From NCBI RefSeq assembly GCF_014653435.1, contig NZ_BNAO01000005.1:30920-94919 (forward strand): a DNA stretch of 64,000 nt, given 5' to 3'. Shown here piece by piece: positions 52,083 to 62,076 of the stretch (position 1 is its first letter; each line of letters starts with the position of its first letter). Below the pieces are notes generated by a model. It saw nothing but the letters and a program-made list of their open reading frames with translations. It did not search any database and had not been told where the DNA came from. Source of the DNA: Alishewanella longhuensis (GTDB lineage: Bacteria > Pseudomonadota > Gammaproteobacteria > Enterobacterales > Alteromonadaceae). The translations under genes were made by a program, and so were the position numbers.

Positions 52083-53102
52083 ATGAAAACTTTCAGTAAA
52101 TCACTGCTGACGGCCAGTTTGCTGCTTGCGGCCAATGCACTTTATGCTGCTGATGTCACCATCTATGGTTTAGCGCATTTATCTGTCGATCATTTAGACA
52201 ACGGCGTTGACAGCGGCACCAATATATCCAGTAATGCCAGTCGCCTTGGCTTTAGAGCCAAAACCGAACTGGAAGGCGGCTTAGAAGCCTTTGTGCAATT
52301 AGAACAAACTATTCGCTATGATGAAGGTGCCGGTAGCTTTGCCGATCGCGATTCTTACGTCGGTTTACGTGGGAGTTTTGGTACGATAAAACTGGGGCAA
52401 TTTGATACGCCACTGAAAATTATTCGCGGTAAGGTAGATCTGTTTGGTGACAGAGTGGGCGATATCCGTAATGTTAGCCGAGTTAATGCTGGTACTCTTG
52501 GCAATGTGTTTGATGAGCGCTTTAAAAATGGTATCTCATACGAAAGTAAAACCGTTAACAACCTCAGTTTTGCGTTTCATTACACCCCGCATAACAACAC
52601 CGGTGCTACGGTAGACAATGTAAGGGAGTCTTACAGCAGCTCAATCAGCTATGAGCGCAAAGGCTTATACCTAGCGGCGGCCATTGAACGCTTTGAAGGT
52701 ACTGATGGCTTAGATCCGCAAGCCATTCGCTTGGGGGCCTTTTATGATGTTACCGAGCAATTTCGGCTAACAACACTTTTACAGAGCGCTAAAGATATTC
52801 CTGGCGGCGATCGCAATACTTATGGCTTGGGTGCAAGCTATAAACAAGGCAATTACACTTGGCGCGGCCAGGTATACCAAACCAGTGATAACGATACTGC
52901 GGATACTGGTGCAACCTTGCTAGCTGTAGGTGTTGACCGTAATTTTGGCCGTGATTTAATTCTGTACGCGGTTTATGGTATCACCAGTAATGATGACAAC
53001 GCCGCCTATCGTGTCTCTGGCGGGGGCCGCGGTACCCAGTTGGCGGCAGTAACGGGCGAAGACAATAGTGGCTTATCGCTGGGTATTATCTATCGTTTTT
53101 AG
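52083..53102 (+). CDS. Outer-membrane porin (Gram-negative general porin type)
   Basis: 339 residues with a signal peptide ending LYA and a 16-strand-type barrel ending in Phe (IIYRF). The start ADVTIYGLAHLSVDHLDN and SRLGFRAKTELEGGLEAFVQLEQ are typical of the porin_4/OmpC-like family of beta- and gammaproteobacteria. A constriction-loop region with charged residues follows (DSYVGLRGSFGTIKLGQFDTPLK). Its position opposite the sulfate operon, sharing an intergenic region with inverted repeats, suggests a porin induced by sulfur starvation (inference). Confidence 0.88.
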   Translation: MKTFSKSLLTASLLLAANALYAADVTIYGLAHLSVDHLDNGVDSGTNISSNASRLGFRAKTELEGGLEAFVQLEQTIRYDEGAGSFADRDSYVGLRGSFGTIKLGQFDTPLKIIRGKVDLFGDRVGDIRNVSRVNAGTLGNVFDERFKNGISYESKTVNNLSFAFHYTPHNNTGATVDNVRESYSSSISYERKGLYLAAAIERFEGTDGLDPQAIRLGAFYDVTEQFRLTTLLQSAKDIPGGDRNTYGLGASYKQGNYTWRGQVYQTSDNDTADTGATLLAVGVDRNFGRDLILYAVYGITSNDDNAAYRVSGGGRGTQLAAVTGEDNSGLSLGIIYRF

Positions 53103-53111
53103 TGGCATCTT

Positions 53112-53139
53112 ACCCTTACCCGCGAAAACGGGTAAGGGT
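53112..53139. terminator. Bidirectional hairpin between porin and 5'-nucleotidase genes
   Basis: A perfect 11-bp stem ACCCTTACCCG/CGGGTAAGGGT with a 6-nt loop in the 50-nt convergent gap. There is no T-run, so it is probably a stem for transcript ends. Confidence 0.6.
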
Positions 53140-53152
53140 TGAGGTTAAGCCT

Positions 53153-55207
53153 TTAGTTACGCCATAGTGTCACAGTAGCAGGCCGCAGTTGCTGCCATAA
53201 TGCTGGCGTAGCGCGCAAGTAATCAATCATTGCTTGTGCTGCAGTTTTACAATCAACCCCCTCATTGCCACAAGGTAAAGACGCTTGTGCATACTCCACC
53301 ACAAAGGCCTGTTGCCCTTTGGTATCGGTGTTAGCCAGCACCCGCTTAACGGCAAAGGCTTTTGGCTGACCGTTCAGCAAAATAATATCCTGTCGATCAG
53401 TGCTGTGTTGCTGTACCTGTTGTAGCCGATGCCAGCCATCATTGCCATTCGCCAGATAGTTCGTGGTGGCTAAGCGATATTGCTGCTCAGGCACTATCGC
53501 TTGCCAGTTACCCTCACGTAAAACCGCCACCTCAGATAACTGTAAACTGCCATCCAGCCGCTCACTGGCGGTATAACGTAAATGGCTGCTATACGGGAAT
53601 TTACCGGCATGGGCGCCTTCTGGCAACGTAGCCGCTATGGTTTCTTCCAGCAATGCCAACACATCGGCGCCCGTTACCGTCAGTACACTTAATGGCGCAT
53701 CAAAGGGTAATACTTCCAGCCGAATATGGCCTTCATAAATGGCGCCGGCTTCAATGCTACTGCGAATATTACCGGCACCGATTAAGCTAAAATCGACCGG
53801 CCCCGCTAATAACGGCTGCACCTGAGCCGAATTTAGCCAGCTGTGCATCGCATCAGCGATATGGCCAGCTAGCTCCGAGCCATGCTGATCGCTGCCGCCC
53901 GTGCCCGGTAAACGGACATGCGTAATGGTGCGCTCTGTGCTGCTTATTTGCGCGCCATAAGCCTGTTGCAGTGCAGGCAAGTAGATCTCATTAATTACCT
54001 GTCGCAGTGCCGCATCTTCTTCGGTGATACGGGTATTTGGCAAGCTTTGCAGATACGCCAGCTTTTGGGCCAAGGCATCGCCGTTTACTTGGCTGTCGGC
54101 CTGGCGCAGTGCGCTGCGATAAAGCTCGCGACTAGCCAGTAAGGTATTTTCACCACGACAATCGGTAATTTGCCCCTGGTTATCAAAACTTACCGTTAAG
54201 GCCCCGACCGCCTGCGCAAATTGCCCAGCTTGCACCACGCAGGTAAAACTGTTGCCATTCGGGTTTATTACCTGCTGGGCATAAGGCCCTTGCAGCCCCA
54301 GATACCAATGGCGGAAATCGCCCAGCAAGCTATGCGAGTGGCCACCGACAATCACATCAATGCCATTTACCGCCGCCGCAACACGCAAATCACGCTGATT
54401 GCCCAAATGCGTAAGCGCCACAATATGGTTAATACCCTGCTGCTGCAAATAATCCACGGTACGCTGTGCTGCTGCCACCTCAGCTTCAAACACTAAAGCA
54501 CCAGTGTCGGGCACCATGGCGCGCATATCTTCCAGCGCTAAACCAAAAATGGCTAAACGCACCGGCGCAGCCTTTACCTGCGCGGCGCTTTGCACCTGCC
54601 CTTGCGGCTCTGGCAACCAGCGGTTATTGTCCAGTACAAAAATTTGGTAGGGTTTTAAATTGGCCACCTCGGCTAATTGCGGCTCGGCGCTTTTATCCAC
54701 ATTGGCGGCTAACAACGGAAAATTAATGTTACTGGCAAAATCTGCCAGCTTGGCTAAACCAATATCAAACTCATGGTTACCCAGCGCCATCGCATCCAGC
54801 TGCATGCGGTTTAAAATATCGATATTAATTTTTTGTTCAAACAATTCAAAATAGGCACTGCCCTTAAACGCATCCCCGCCATGCAAAAATAAACTGGGTA
54901 AACCGGCAGCTGTTGCGTTTTCGCGTAAGCGGCGCGCTTCGGTTAACAAACGTGGATGACCACCAATAAAGGTATACAGCGGATTACCATCGCGGCCAAC
55001 GACTTTGGCGGGCGAAGGATCAAACTGCGAGTGAGTGTCATTGATATGAATAATTTTAAACTGCAAGCCAGCGGCGGGCTGGGATTTGTTAGCGGCAACA
55101 GGTTCAACCGCAGCGCGTTCAGTATAGGCGCGCTCAGTGTAGGGTAAACTGCAAGCAAAGAGCGCAGTGCTAAGGCTTAGCGCTAACAAGGGTCGACAAA
55201 GGTTCAT
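53153..55207 (-). CDS. 5'-nucleotidase/metallophosphatase lipoprotein (UshA/NadN type)
   Basis: 684 residues. A lipobox LFAC near residue 19 predicts a lipoprotein. The N-terminal metallophosphatase domain contains the two-metal motifs IHINDTHSQFD, HGGDAFKGS, MALGNHEFDIG, TTHLGN-like LTHLGNQRD and GGHSHS; the C-terminal domain (about 400-680) binds the nucleoside and has the FGNGNDGW-like ANGNDGWHRL segment. Enzymes of this group hydrolyse extracellular nucleotides so that nucleosides and phosphate can be taken up. It is 9 nt upstream of the HIT gene on the same strand. Confidence 0.9.
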   Translation of the reverse strand: MNLCRPLLALSLSTALFACSLPYTERAYTERAAVEPVAANKSQPAAGLQFKIIHINDTHSQFDPSPAKVVGRDGNPLYTFIGGHPRLLTEARRLRENATAAGLPSLFLHGGDAFKGSAYFELFEQKINIDILNRMQLDAMALGNHEFDIGLAKLADFASNINFPLLAANVDKSAEPQLAEVANLKPYQIFVLDNNRWLPEPQGQVQSAAQVKAAPVRLAIFGLALEDMRAMVPDTGALVFEAEVAAAQRTVDYLQQQGINHIVALTHLGNQRDLRVAAAVNGIDVIVGGHSHSLLGDFRHWYLGLQGPYAQQVINPNGNSFTCVVQAGQFAQAVGALTVSFDNQGQITDCRGENTLLASRELYRSALRQADSQVNGDALAQKLAYLQSLPNTRITEEDAALRQVINEIYLPALQQAYGAQISSTERTITHVRLPGTGGSDQHGSELAGHIADAMHSWLNSAQVQPLLAGPVDFSLIGAGNIRSSIEAGAIYEGHIRLEVLPFDAPLSVLTVTGADVLALLEETIAATLPEGAHAGKFPYSSHLRYTASERLDGSLQLSEVAVLREGNWQAIVPEQQYRLATTNYLANGNDGWHRLQQVQQHSTDRQDIILLNGQPKAFAVKRVLANTDTKGQQAFVVEYAQASLPCGNEGVDCKTAAQAMIDYLRATPALWQQLRPATVTLWRN

Positions 55208-55215
55208 GCAACGTC

Positions 55216-55638
55216 CTAAAAAATGCCAAGCGCAGCAGCAAGCGCTTCAGCCTGCGCTTTAATTTCTGCCATATCGCCTTGCTCAGCACCATGGGCTTTT
55301 AAATTACGTAAATGCGCGGGGATCAGATGAAAATGCAAATGAGGCACCGTTTGACCAGCGTCAGTACCATTTAGCTGCATTAGCACCACACCGGTTGCAC
55401 CTAACACCTGCTTTTGTGCCGCCATGACTTTTTGTACTGTGCTTAACAAAGGCGTCGCATACTCTAACGGTAGCTCCGCTAAGGTCTCAGCGGGATATTT
55501 GGGGATCACTAAAGCATGGCCGGCGGCCTGCGGCATAATATCCATAAAGGCTAAGCTATACTCATCTTCATAAATTTTAAAACAAGGTAATTCGCCGCGC
55601 AGAATTTTGGCAAACACATTCTCGTTGTTATAGCTCAT
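55216..55638 (-). CDS. HIT-family nucleotide hydrolase
   Basis: 140 residues with the histidine triad HLHFHLIP near residue 100, plus the opening FAKILRGELPCFKIYEDE typical of the HinT/Hit branch. Members hydrolyse nucleoside phosphoramidates or dinucleotide polyphosphates. The reading order HIT then 5'-nucleotidase (9 nt apart) hints that both act on nucleotides, but one is cytoplasmic and one extracytoplasmic, so the link may only be transcriptional. Confidence 0.92.
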   Translation of the reverse strand: MSYNNENVFAKILRGELPCFKIYEDEYSLAFMDIMPQAAGHALVIPKYPAETLAELPLEYATPLLSTVQKVMAAQKQVLGATGVVLMQLNGTDAGQTVPHLHFHLIPAHLRNLKAHGAEQGDMAEIKAQAEALAAALGIF

Positions 55639-55794
55639 AGCGCTCTCCCATCATTAATTGCAGTAGTTTTGCCAAATTATGCCAGTATGTTGCACTGAAA
55701 GGTAGGTTATATTACTGCAGCTTGCACTTGCCTCAACTCGACAGCAGCTCAAGAAACCGCACTGTTAAAGCTGAATTTAAGGCTGAATTCAAAT

Positions 55795-55831
55795 GGGGAC
55801 AGCACAACCTTGCCAGCGATTGTGCTGCCCC
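55795..55831. repeat. REP-like palindrome downstream of fghA
   Basis: A 12-bp stem with one bulge: GGGGACAGCACAA (55795-55807) with TTGTGCTGCCCC (55820-55831). It is flanked by AAAT and TTTACATTTT, resembling the TTTACATT-flanked palindromes spread by REP-associated transposases. It is 11 nt after the fghA stop on the minus strand and may serve as its terminator. Only one copy is seen here. Confidence 0.35.
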
Positions 55832-55841
55832 AGTTTACATT

Positions 55842-56708
55842 TTAGCCGTGAGTCAGGGCTAGATGCTGGGCATGAAAACGCAGATGCTGCTCAATAAAGC
55901 TGGCAATAAAATAATAGCTATGATCATACCCCTCATGTAGGCGGATCTCTGCGGCTACACCTGCGCTATTTGCGGCATTAACTAATGCCTCAGTTTGTAG
56001 CTGCGCGGGGTAAAAATTATCGGCAAGGCCCTGATCCACTAAAATAGGCAGCGCACTGCCCTTTGCCGATAAAAGCACTGAGGCATCATACTGCTGCCAA
56101 TGTGCTTTATCTTCGCCTAAATAGCCTGTTAATGCTTTAATGCCCCAAGCACAATTGATTGGGTTACAAATCGGTGAGAATGCCGAAATACTGCGATAAC
56201 GCTCGGGGCTGCGTAAACCAATGACTAAAGCGCCATGGCCGCCCATCGAGTGGCCGCTAATGGCTCTTTTATCGCTGACGGGTAATTCAGCCTCTAACAG
56301 GGCTGGCAATTCAGCGGCGATATAATCGTACATCTGATAATGCTCAGCAAACGGCGGCTCGGTGGCATTGACATAAAAACCGGCACCTAAGCCAAAGTCA
56401 TAAGCGCCATTGGCATCATCTGGTACGCCCTCACCGCGCGGGCTGGTATCAGGCATAATTAACGCCAAGCCAAGCTCGGCGGCCACGCGCTGCGCGCCTG
56501 CTTTGCTGGAAAAGTTTTCATCGGTGCAGGTTAAGCCCGATAACCAATATAAGGCAGGCACTTTGCCCGCTTCTGCCTGCGGCGGTAAAAACACCGAAAA
56601 TTGCATCTGGCAGTTAAGCACCGCAGAATGATGGCTAAACCGAATTTGTTTCCCACCAAAGCACAGCTGCTCGCTTACCTTGGTTAACGCTGACGCTGAC
56701 GTTGTCAT
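55842..56708 (-). CDS. fghA: S-formylglutathione hydrolase
   Basis: 288 residues. It hydrolyses S-formylglutathione to glutathione and formate, second step of glutathione-dependent formaldehyde detoxification. The nucleophile is Ser154 in GHSMGGHGAL; the acid and histidine are in LVDQGLADNF and EGYDHSYYF. WLSGLTCTDENFSSKAGAQ is the family signature. The ATG at 56708 has AGGAAC upstream and gives the correct N-terminus; the frame extension to 56774 is not used. It follows frmA in the same direction after 138 nt. Confidence 0.95.
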   Translation of the reverse strand: MTTSASALTKVSEQLCFGGKQIRFSHHSAVLNCQMQFSVFLPPQAEAGKVPALYWLSGLTCTDENFSSKAGAQRVAAELGLALIMPDTSPRGEGVPDDANGAYDFGLGAGFYVNATEPPFAEHYQMYDYIAAELPALLEAELPVSDKRAISGHSMGGHGALVIGLRSPERYRSISAFSPICNPINCAWGIKALTGYLGEDKAHWQQYDASVLLSAKGSALPILVDQGLADNFYPAQLQTEALVNAANSAGVAAEIRLHEGYDHSYYFIASFIEQHLRFHAQHLALTHG

Positions 56709-56846
56709 ATCTGTTCCTATGTAAAAACCCTGAGCACCCAGCCTGCAGCGAAACTGCCGCTGTTGCAATAACAAGCCAAAACGAAGCTAACGCTCCGCTC
56801 TGGCTCCAATCACTGCATGCCCAGTGCATGCTAAGGCTAAGCGTGT

Positions 56847-58073
<1,227 letters not shown>

Positions 58074-58075
58074 TC

Positions 58076-58089
58076 ATTATTGCAATAAT
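58076..58089. promoter_or_regulatory. Palindrome between frmA and the LysR gene
   Basis: ATTATTGCAATAAT, a perfect 14-bp palindrome, lies 61 nt upstream of the LysR start and 111 nt upstream of the frmA start. Candidate LysR-type operator. Confidence 0.45.
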
Positions 58090-58149
58090 ACTGGGGCGTT
58101 GACATTACACTGAGCAAGCAGTAATGGATTTCTCCGCAAAGGGCTAAAT

Positions 58150-59037
58150 ATGAAACAATGGACCGGCATTAGCGAATTTGTGGCCGTCGCTGAACAACAG
58201 AGCTTTACCAAAGCCGCCAAGCAGCTGGCGATGTCGGTCGCACAGGTGAGCCGCAATATTGCTGAGCTGGAAGCCACCCTGGCCATTAAGCTTTTGTATC
58301 GCAGTACCCGTAGCGTTAGCCTGACTGAAGAGGGGGATTTATATTTACAGCACTGCCGGCATTTAGTCAGCAGTTTAGAGGAGGCCAATCGCACCCTGGC
58401 CAATTTATCAGCTACCCCGCGCGGTTTAATTAAACTTACGGCACCGGTTTATTATGGTGAAACCCATATAGCGCCACTGCTGCATCAATTTTTGTTGCAG
58501 TACCCCGACACCGAGCTAGAGGTTCATCTTACTAACGATAAGCTCGATTTAGTGCAAGGCGGCTATGATTTAGCCATTCGGCTGGGCACCTTAGAAGACT
58601 CCAGCCTTATTGCCCGTAAATTAACTCATCGTACCCAGTATATCGTGGCCTCCCCCCAGTATTTGCGCCAGCATGGTACGCCCTCCCAGCTTAGTGATCT
58701 CACCAGGCTGCAATGCCTGACCGGCACTGTGGGGTTTTGGCGCTTGATGCTAGATGGCAAGCTAATCAGTTACCGGCCGCAAGGCCGCTTAATCTGTAAT
58801 AGCGGTGTCGCCCTGCGCGATGCCGCCCTACAAGGCCTCGGCTTAGTGCAACTGCCAGACTATTATGTTGCCGATTATCTGGCGAATAGCTCGCTGCACT
58901 CGGTATTGGATACCTTTCGCCAACCGGATGAGGGCATTTGGGCACTCTATCCGCAAAACCGCCATTTATCCGCCAAGGTACGGCGGCTGGTGGATTTTTT
59001 GGCCGAGCAGCTGCCAGCTGGCCGCCGAAACGCCTAG
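58150..59037 (+). CDS. LysR-family transcriptional regulator
   Basis: 295 residues: helix-turn-helix at about 5-62 (FVAVAEQQSFTKAAKQLAMSVAQVSRNIAELE) and a periplasmic-binding-like effector domain (about 90-290). It is divergent from frmA-fghA, so it is a plausible regulator of formaldehyde detoxification, in place of the FrmR repressor of E. coli. This link is positional inference. Many LysR proteins also repress themselves from the shared gap. Confidence 0.9.
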   Translation: MKQWTGISEFVAVAEQQSFTKAAKQLAMSVAQVSRNIAELEATLAIKLLYRSTRSVSLTEEGDLYLQHCRHLVSSLEEANRTLANLSATPRGLIKLTAPVYYGETHIAPLLHQFLLQYPDTELEVHLTNDKLDLVQGGYDLAIRLGTLEDSSLIARKLTHRTQYIVASPQYLRQHGTPSQLSDLTRLQCLTGTVGFWRLMLDGKLISYRPQGRLICNSGVALRDAALQGLGLVQLPDYYVADYLANSSLHSVLDTFRQPDEGIWALYPQNRHLSAKVRRLVDFLAEQLPAGRRNA

Positions 59038-59216
59038 CGCCATACGCTTGGTTACAATTTTGATTAAATTTATGATTGTGTCTGCAACGTCACTCTGCTT
59101 ATGATAGTTAAGCTTCTTGGGCTATTTTCAACCTAAGCTATTTATCACAGGAATGCTTTTAATTGAAAGTGTCTCTTTCATAACCATGTCGTTTATTAAA
59201 CAGTAAAGGATTTCAA

Positions 59217-59531
59217 ATGTTTATTACCAATACCGAAACCGTCCCTGGCAAAAATATTATTGACTGCTTTGGCGTTGTCTCTGGCAGCACGGTGCGCGCT
59301 AAGCATGTTGGACGCGATATTATGGCCGGCATTAAAAATGTGTTTGGTGGTGAGCTACGTGGCTATACCGAATTATTAAATGAATCTCGCGATGAGGCCA
59401 TCAACCGTATGAAAGCGCAAGCCACCGAAATGGGCGCTAATGCCATTGTTAATGTCCGTTTCTCTACCTCTTCGGTAGCGGCTGGTGCCGCCGAAATTTA
59501 TGTTTATGGTACTGCAGTTAGGGTGGAATAA
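59217..59531 (+). CDS. YbjQ-family protein
   Basis: 104 residues. It begins with TNTETVPGKNIIDCFGVVSGSTVRAKHVGRD and contains GGELRGYTELLNESRDEAINRMKAQATEMGANAIVNVRF, the UPF0145/YbjQ pattern of a compact oligomeric domain. The family has been called a heavy-metal-binding domain without clear function. It lies 3 nt before a second YbjQ-like gene, so the two are expressed together. Confidence 0.9.
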   Translation: MFITNTETVPGKNIIDCFGVVSGSTVRAKHVGRDIMAGIKNVFGGELRGYTELLNESRDEAINRMKAQATEMGANAIVNVRFSTSSVAAGAAEIYVYGTAVRVE

Positions 59532-59534
59532 CGC

Positions 59535-60026
59535 ATGATCCCTTTTATTGGCTTTTTAACGTTACTGCTCTTGGGTTATGTTTTTGGCCGCTGGGCCGAG
59601 CAACGCCATTTTCACAGTATCGCGGCGCGCGAGCAGCAGTGGGTAAGCCTGCCAAACAGCAATAACCGCGAGCTGCTTATTCCTATGCAGCAGATAGACA
59701 AAGCAGAGCTAGTCTGTGGCAGTGTGGTGATCTCCATCGATTACTTTAAACGCTTGCTGGCGATGTTACGCAGTATTGTTGGTGGTCCGGTAGCCAGTTA
59801 CGAAACCTTGTTAGACCGAGCCCGACGCGAAGCGCTACTGCGGATGAAAGAGCAATGCACCGGTGCAGTACAAATTATTAATATTCGAGTTGAAACCTCA
59901 AGCATTCATAATGCGGCCGGTAATGGTATTGGCTCAGTAGAATTACTGGCCTACGGTACCGCAATCTATGGCAAAGCCGTTGATGAAGTGCAACAACTGA
60001 GCGCCCTGACCAGCGCTGCCAACTAA
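59535..60026 (+). CDS. Membrane-anchored YbjQ-like protein
   Basis: 163 residues. A hydrophobic N-terminus (about 2-18) anchors a domain whose middle repeats the YbjQ pattern (IDYFKRLLAMLRSIVGGPVASYETLLDRARREALLRMKEQCTGAVQIINIRVETSS), so it is a diverged paralogue of the previous gene. A glycine-rich loop near the end (GNGIGSVELLAYGTAIYG) is shared. It ends 33 nt before an M48 peptidase gene. Confidence 0.8.
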   Translation: MIPFIGFLTLLLLGYVFGRWAEQRHFHSIAAREQQWVSLPNSNNRELLIPMQQIDKAELVCGSVVISIDYFKRLLAMLRSIVGGPVASYETLLDRARREALLRMKEQCTGAVQIINIRVETSSIHNAAGNGIGSVELLAYGTAIYGKAVDEVQQLSALTSAAN

Positions 60027-60059
60027 TACGGTCACAGATCAATATAGCGAATGTAAAAT

Positions 60060-60857
60060 ATGGCCTATCAACCCAGGTTACCCAAAACCAACCCGAACAT
60101 TGGCCGGCAACGGCCTTTGCAGGATCTATTGCTTATCGGTAGCGCCTTGCTGGCGCTGCTATTTTTGTTGTATTGGTTACTTGGCTTGGCTATTGATAAA
60201 GCCATTAATCAGCTGTCGCCTGAACTAGAGCAGCAGTGGTTTGCAAACTTTGCAAGCAAGCCTGAACCCAGCCCACAACAAGCCTATTTACAGCAACTTA
60301 CCCAAGACTTGCAAAAATGCAGTACCGTACCCTATCCGGTTAATGTCCATTTTATTGATAAAGCCATCGCCAATGCCGGCGTAATGCCCGGCGGTACTAT
60401 GCTGCTGTATCAGGGCTTACTGGAAAAGCTCGACAGTGAAAATGCCTTAGCCTTTGTGCTGGCACATGAGCTAGCCCATTTACAGCATCGGGATCATTTA
60501 CGTGGTTTTGGCCGGGCCCTGGTGTTGGCGGTACTGACCAGTACCCTAACTGGCAGCAGCAACGCTGGGCAAGTGTTTCTGCCGGCCACGGAACTTGGTA
60601 TGGCGCAGCATTCACAACAACGGGAATTCGCTGCCGATGCTACGGCTTTAAGCCTCTTACAGTGTTACTATGGCCACACCGGCGGCGCTGAGGTGTTTTT
60701 TCAGTCGATGCTGCAGCAAGAGAGTAGTAAGCTACCAAGCTGGTTTGACAGCCACCCCAAGTTACAACTGCGGCTTGATGCCTTACAGCAGCAACGGCAA
60801 CAACACGGCTATCCACTTGCTGCAGTAACGCCACTACCTTTATTTACAGCTCAGTAA
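60060..60857 (+). CDS. Membrane-bound M48-family metallopeptidase
   Basis: 265 residues: a single N-terminal membrane segment (about 23-45) and a peptidase domain with zinc motif HELAH near residue 137 and the third ligand in EFAADATALSLL. It lacks the TPR domain of BepA and is closer to the small HtpX/LoiP-like envelope proteases. Its operon with two YbjQ-type genes suggests a membrane-quality-control unit (inference). Confidence 0.87.
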   Translation: MAYQPRLPKTNPNIGRQRPLQDLLLIGSALLALLFLLYWLLGLAIDKAINQLSPELEQQWFANFASKPEPSPQQAYLQQLTQDLQKCSTVPYPVNVHFIDKAIANAGVMPGGTMLLYQGLLEKLDSENALAFVLAHELAHLQHRDHLRGFGRALVLAVLTSTLTGSSNAGQVFLPATELGMAQHSQQREFAADATALSLLQCYYGHTGGAEVFFQSMLQQESSKLPSWFDSHPKLQLRLDALQQQRQQHGYPLAAVTPLPLFTAQ

Positions 60858-61002
60858 GTGCGCAAAAGAGCCAACTTTTTGTTACAGTTTTTTGCTTTAA
60901 TATGTTGCGCTAAACAGGTTTAATTCCGACCAAGCGATAGCCGTAACCATTAGGACAAAGCCAATACAGCTGACCTCTTCGCTGCTAAACAACGGAACTG
61001 AT

Positions 61003-62076
61003 ATGATCTTAAAAAAGCTTACCCCTCCTGTTATTGCTGTGCTGCTTGCCTTGGCTTTGCTGCTTTGGCTAGTGCTGGGTACCCAGTATCAGAGTAAAAC
61101 CGAAGCGCCCGCGGCAACAGCGCGAGTACCAGCCGGGCTTTTCACAGTACAAAGCCGTGTTAGTGCAGCAAAACCTTACCCGGCGATGCAAAAACTCCAA
61201 GGTCAATTGCAAGCCTGGCATAGTATTGAACTACAAGCCCAAACTACAGGGCGTATTACCAAGTTAGTACGTGATCAGGGAGATACGGTTCAGCAAGGCG
61301 ATATCCTGTTAGAACTCGCAGACGAAGGCCGCAGTGCCCGTTTAGATCAGGCTAAAGCCCTACTCGCTTTGCGGCAAAGTGAGCTAAACAGCGCTAAAGC
61401 GCTACAAAAGCAGCAATTCGTATCAGAAACCGAATTAAGCCGGCTCACCAGTGAACTGCGCAATGCCGAAGTAAACCTGGTCGAGGCCCAATTAGCCCTT
61501 ACCCATAGCAAACCACAAGCGCCTTTTAATGGTATCCTGGCCAAACGGCTGGTAGAGCCAGGCAGCTTTATCCAAGCCGGCACGGCGCTGTTTCATTTGG
61601 TCGACATTAGCCAACTGAGAGCCACAGCCCAGATCCCGCAGCAACAATTACCGCAACTAGTGCTGGGACAAGACGTCAAAGTAAAGCTGTTGGACGGTCG
61701 TGAATTGCCAGGCAAGTTAAGCTTTATCAGCCCGGCCGCTGAGAGCACAACTCGCAGCTACTATATTGAAGCAACCGTTAGCAACTCCAACTTGCTGCCG
61801 TTAGCAGGTGCCAGTGCGACCTTACATATCAGCTTAGCGCCGGTACAAGCCCATGCCCTGTCACCGGCCTTACTTAAATTAGATAACGCTGGGCGCTTAG
61901 GCGTATATGCAGTGGTTGCCGAAAAGGTCGTGTTTTACCCGGTAACGCTGCTTAGCGCCGATAATAATCAAGCCTGGGTCAGTGGCCTACCCGAGCAAGT
62001 AGAACTGATTACGCTAGGTGCAGGCTTTGTCGAGCCAGGGCAACAGGTTAATGTGAAACCAGAGGGCGCAGAATGA
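61003..62076 (+). CDS. RND efflux periplasmic adaptor (membrane fusion protein)
   Basis: 357 residues. A signal anchor (about 8-26) is followed by a lipoyl half-motif (SIELQAQTTGRITKLVRDQGDTVQQGDILLELAD), a coiled-coil hairpin (about 105-165) and a beta-barrel domain. It links the inner-membrane pump to an outer-membrane channel. The stop overlaps the pump gene by 4 nt (ATGA); no outer-membrane factor gene is in view. Confidence 0.9.
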   Translation: MILKKLTPPVIAVLLALALLLWLVLGTQYQSKTEAPAATARVPAGLFTVQSRVSAAKPYPAMQKLQGQLQAWHSIELQAQTTGRITKLVRDQGDTVQQGDILLELADEGRSARLDQAKALLALRQSELNSAKALQKQQFVSETELSRLTSELRNAEVNLVEAQLALTHSKPQAPFNGILAKRLVEPGSFIQAGTALFHLVDISQLRATAQIPQQQLPQLVLGQDVKVKLLDGRELPGKLSFISPAAESTTRSYYIEATVSNSNLLPLAGASATLHISLAPVQAHALSPALLKLDNAGRLGVYAVVAEKVVFYPVTLLSADNNQAWVSGLPEQVELITLGAGFVEPGQQVNVKPEGAE

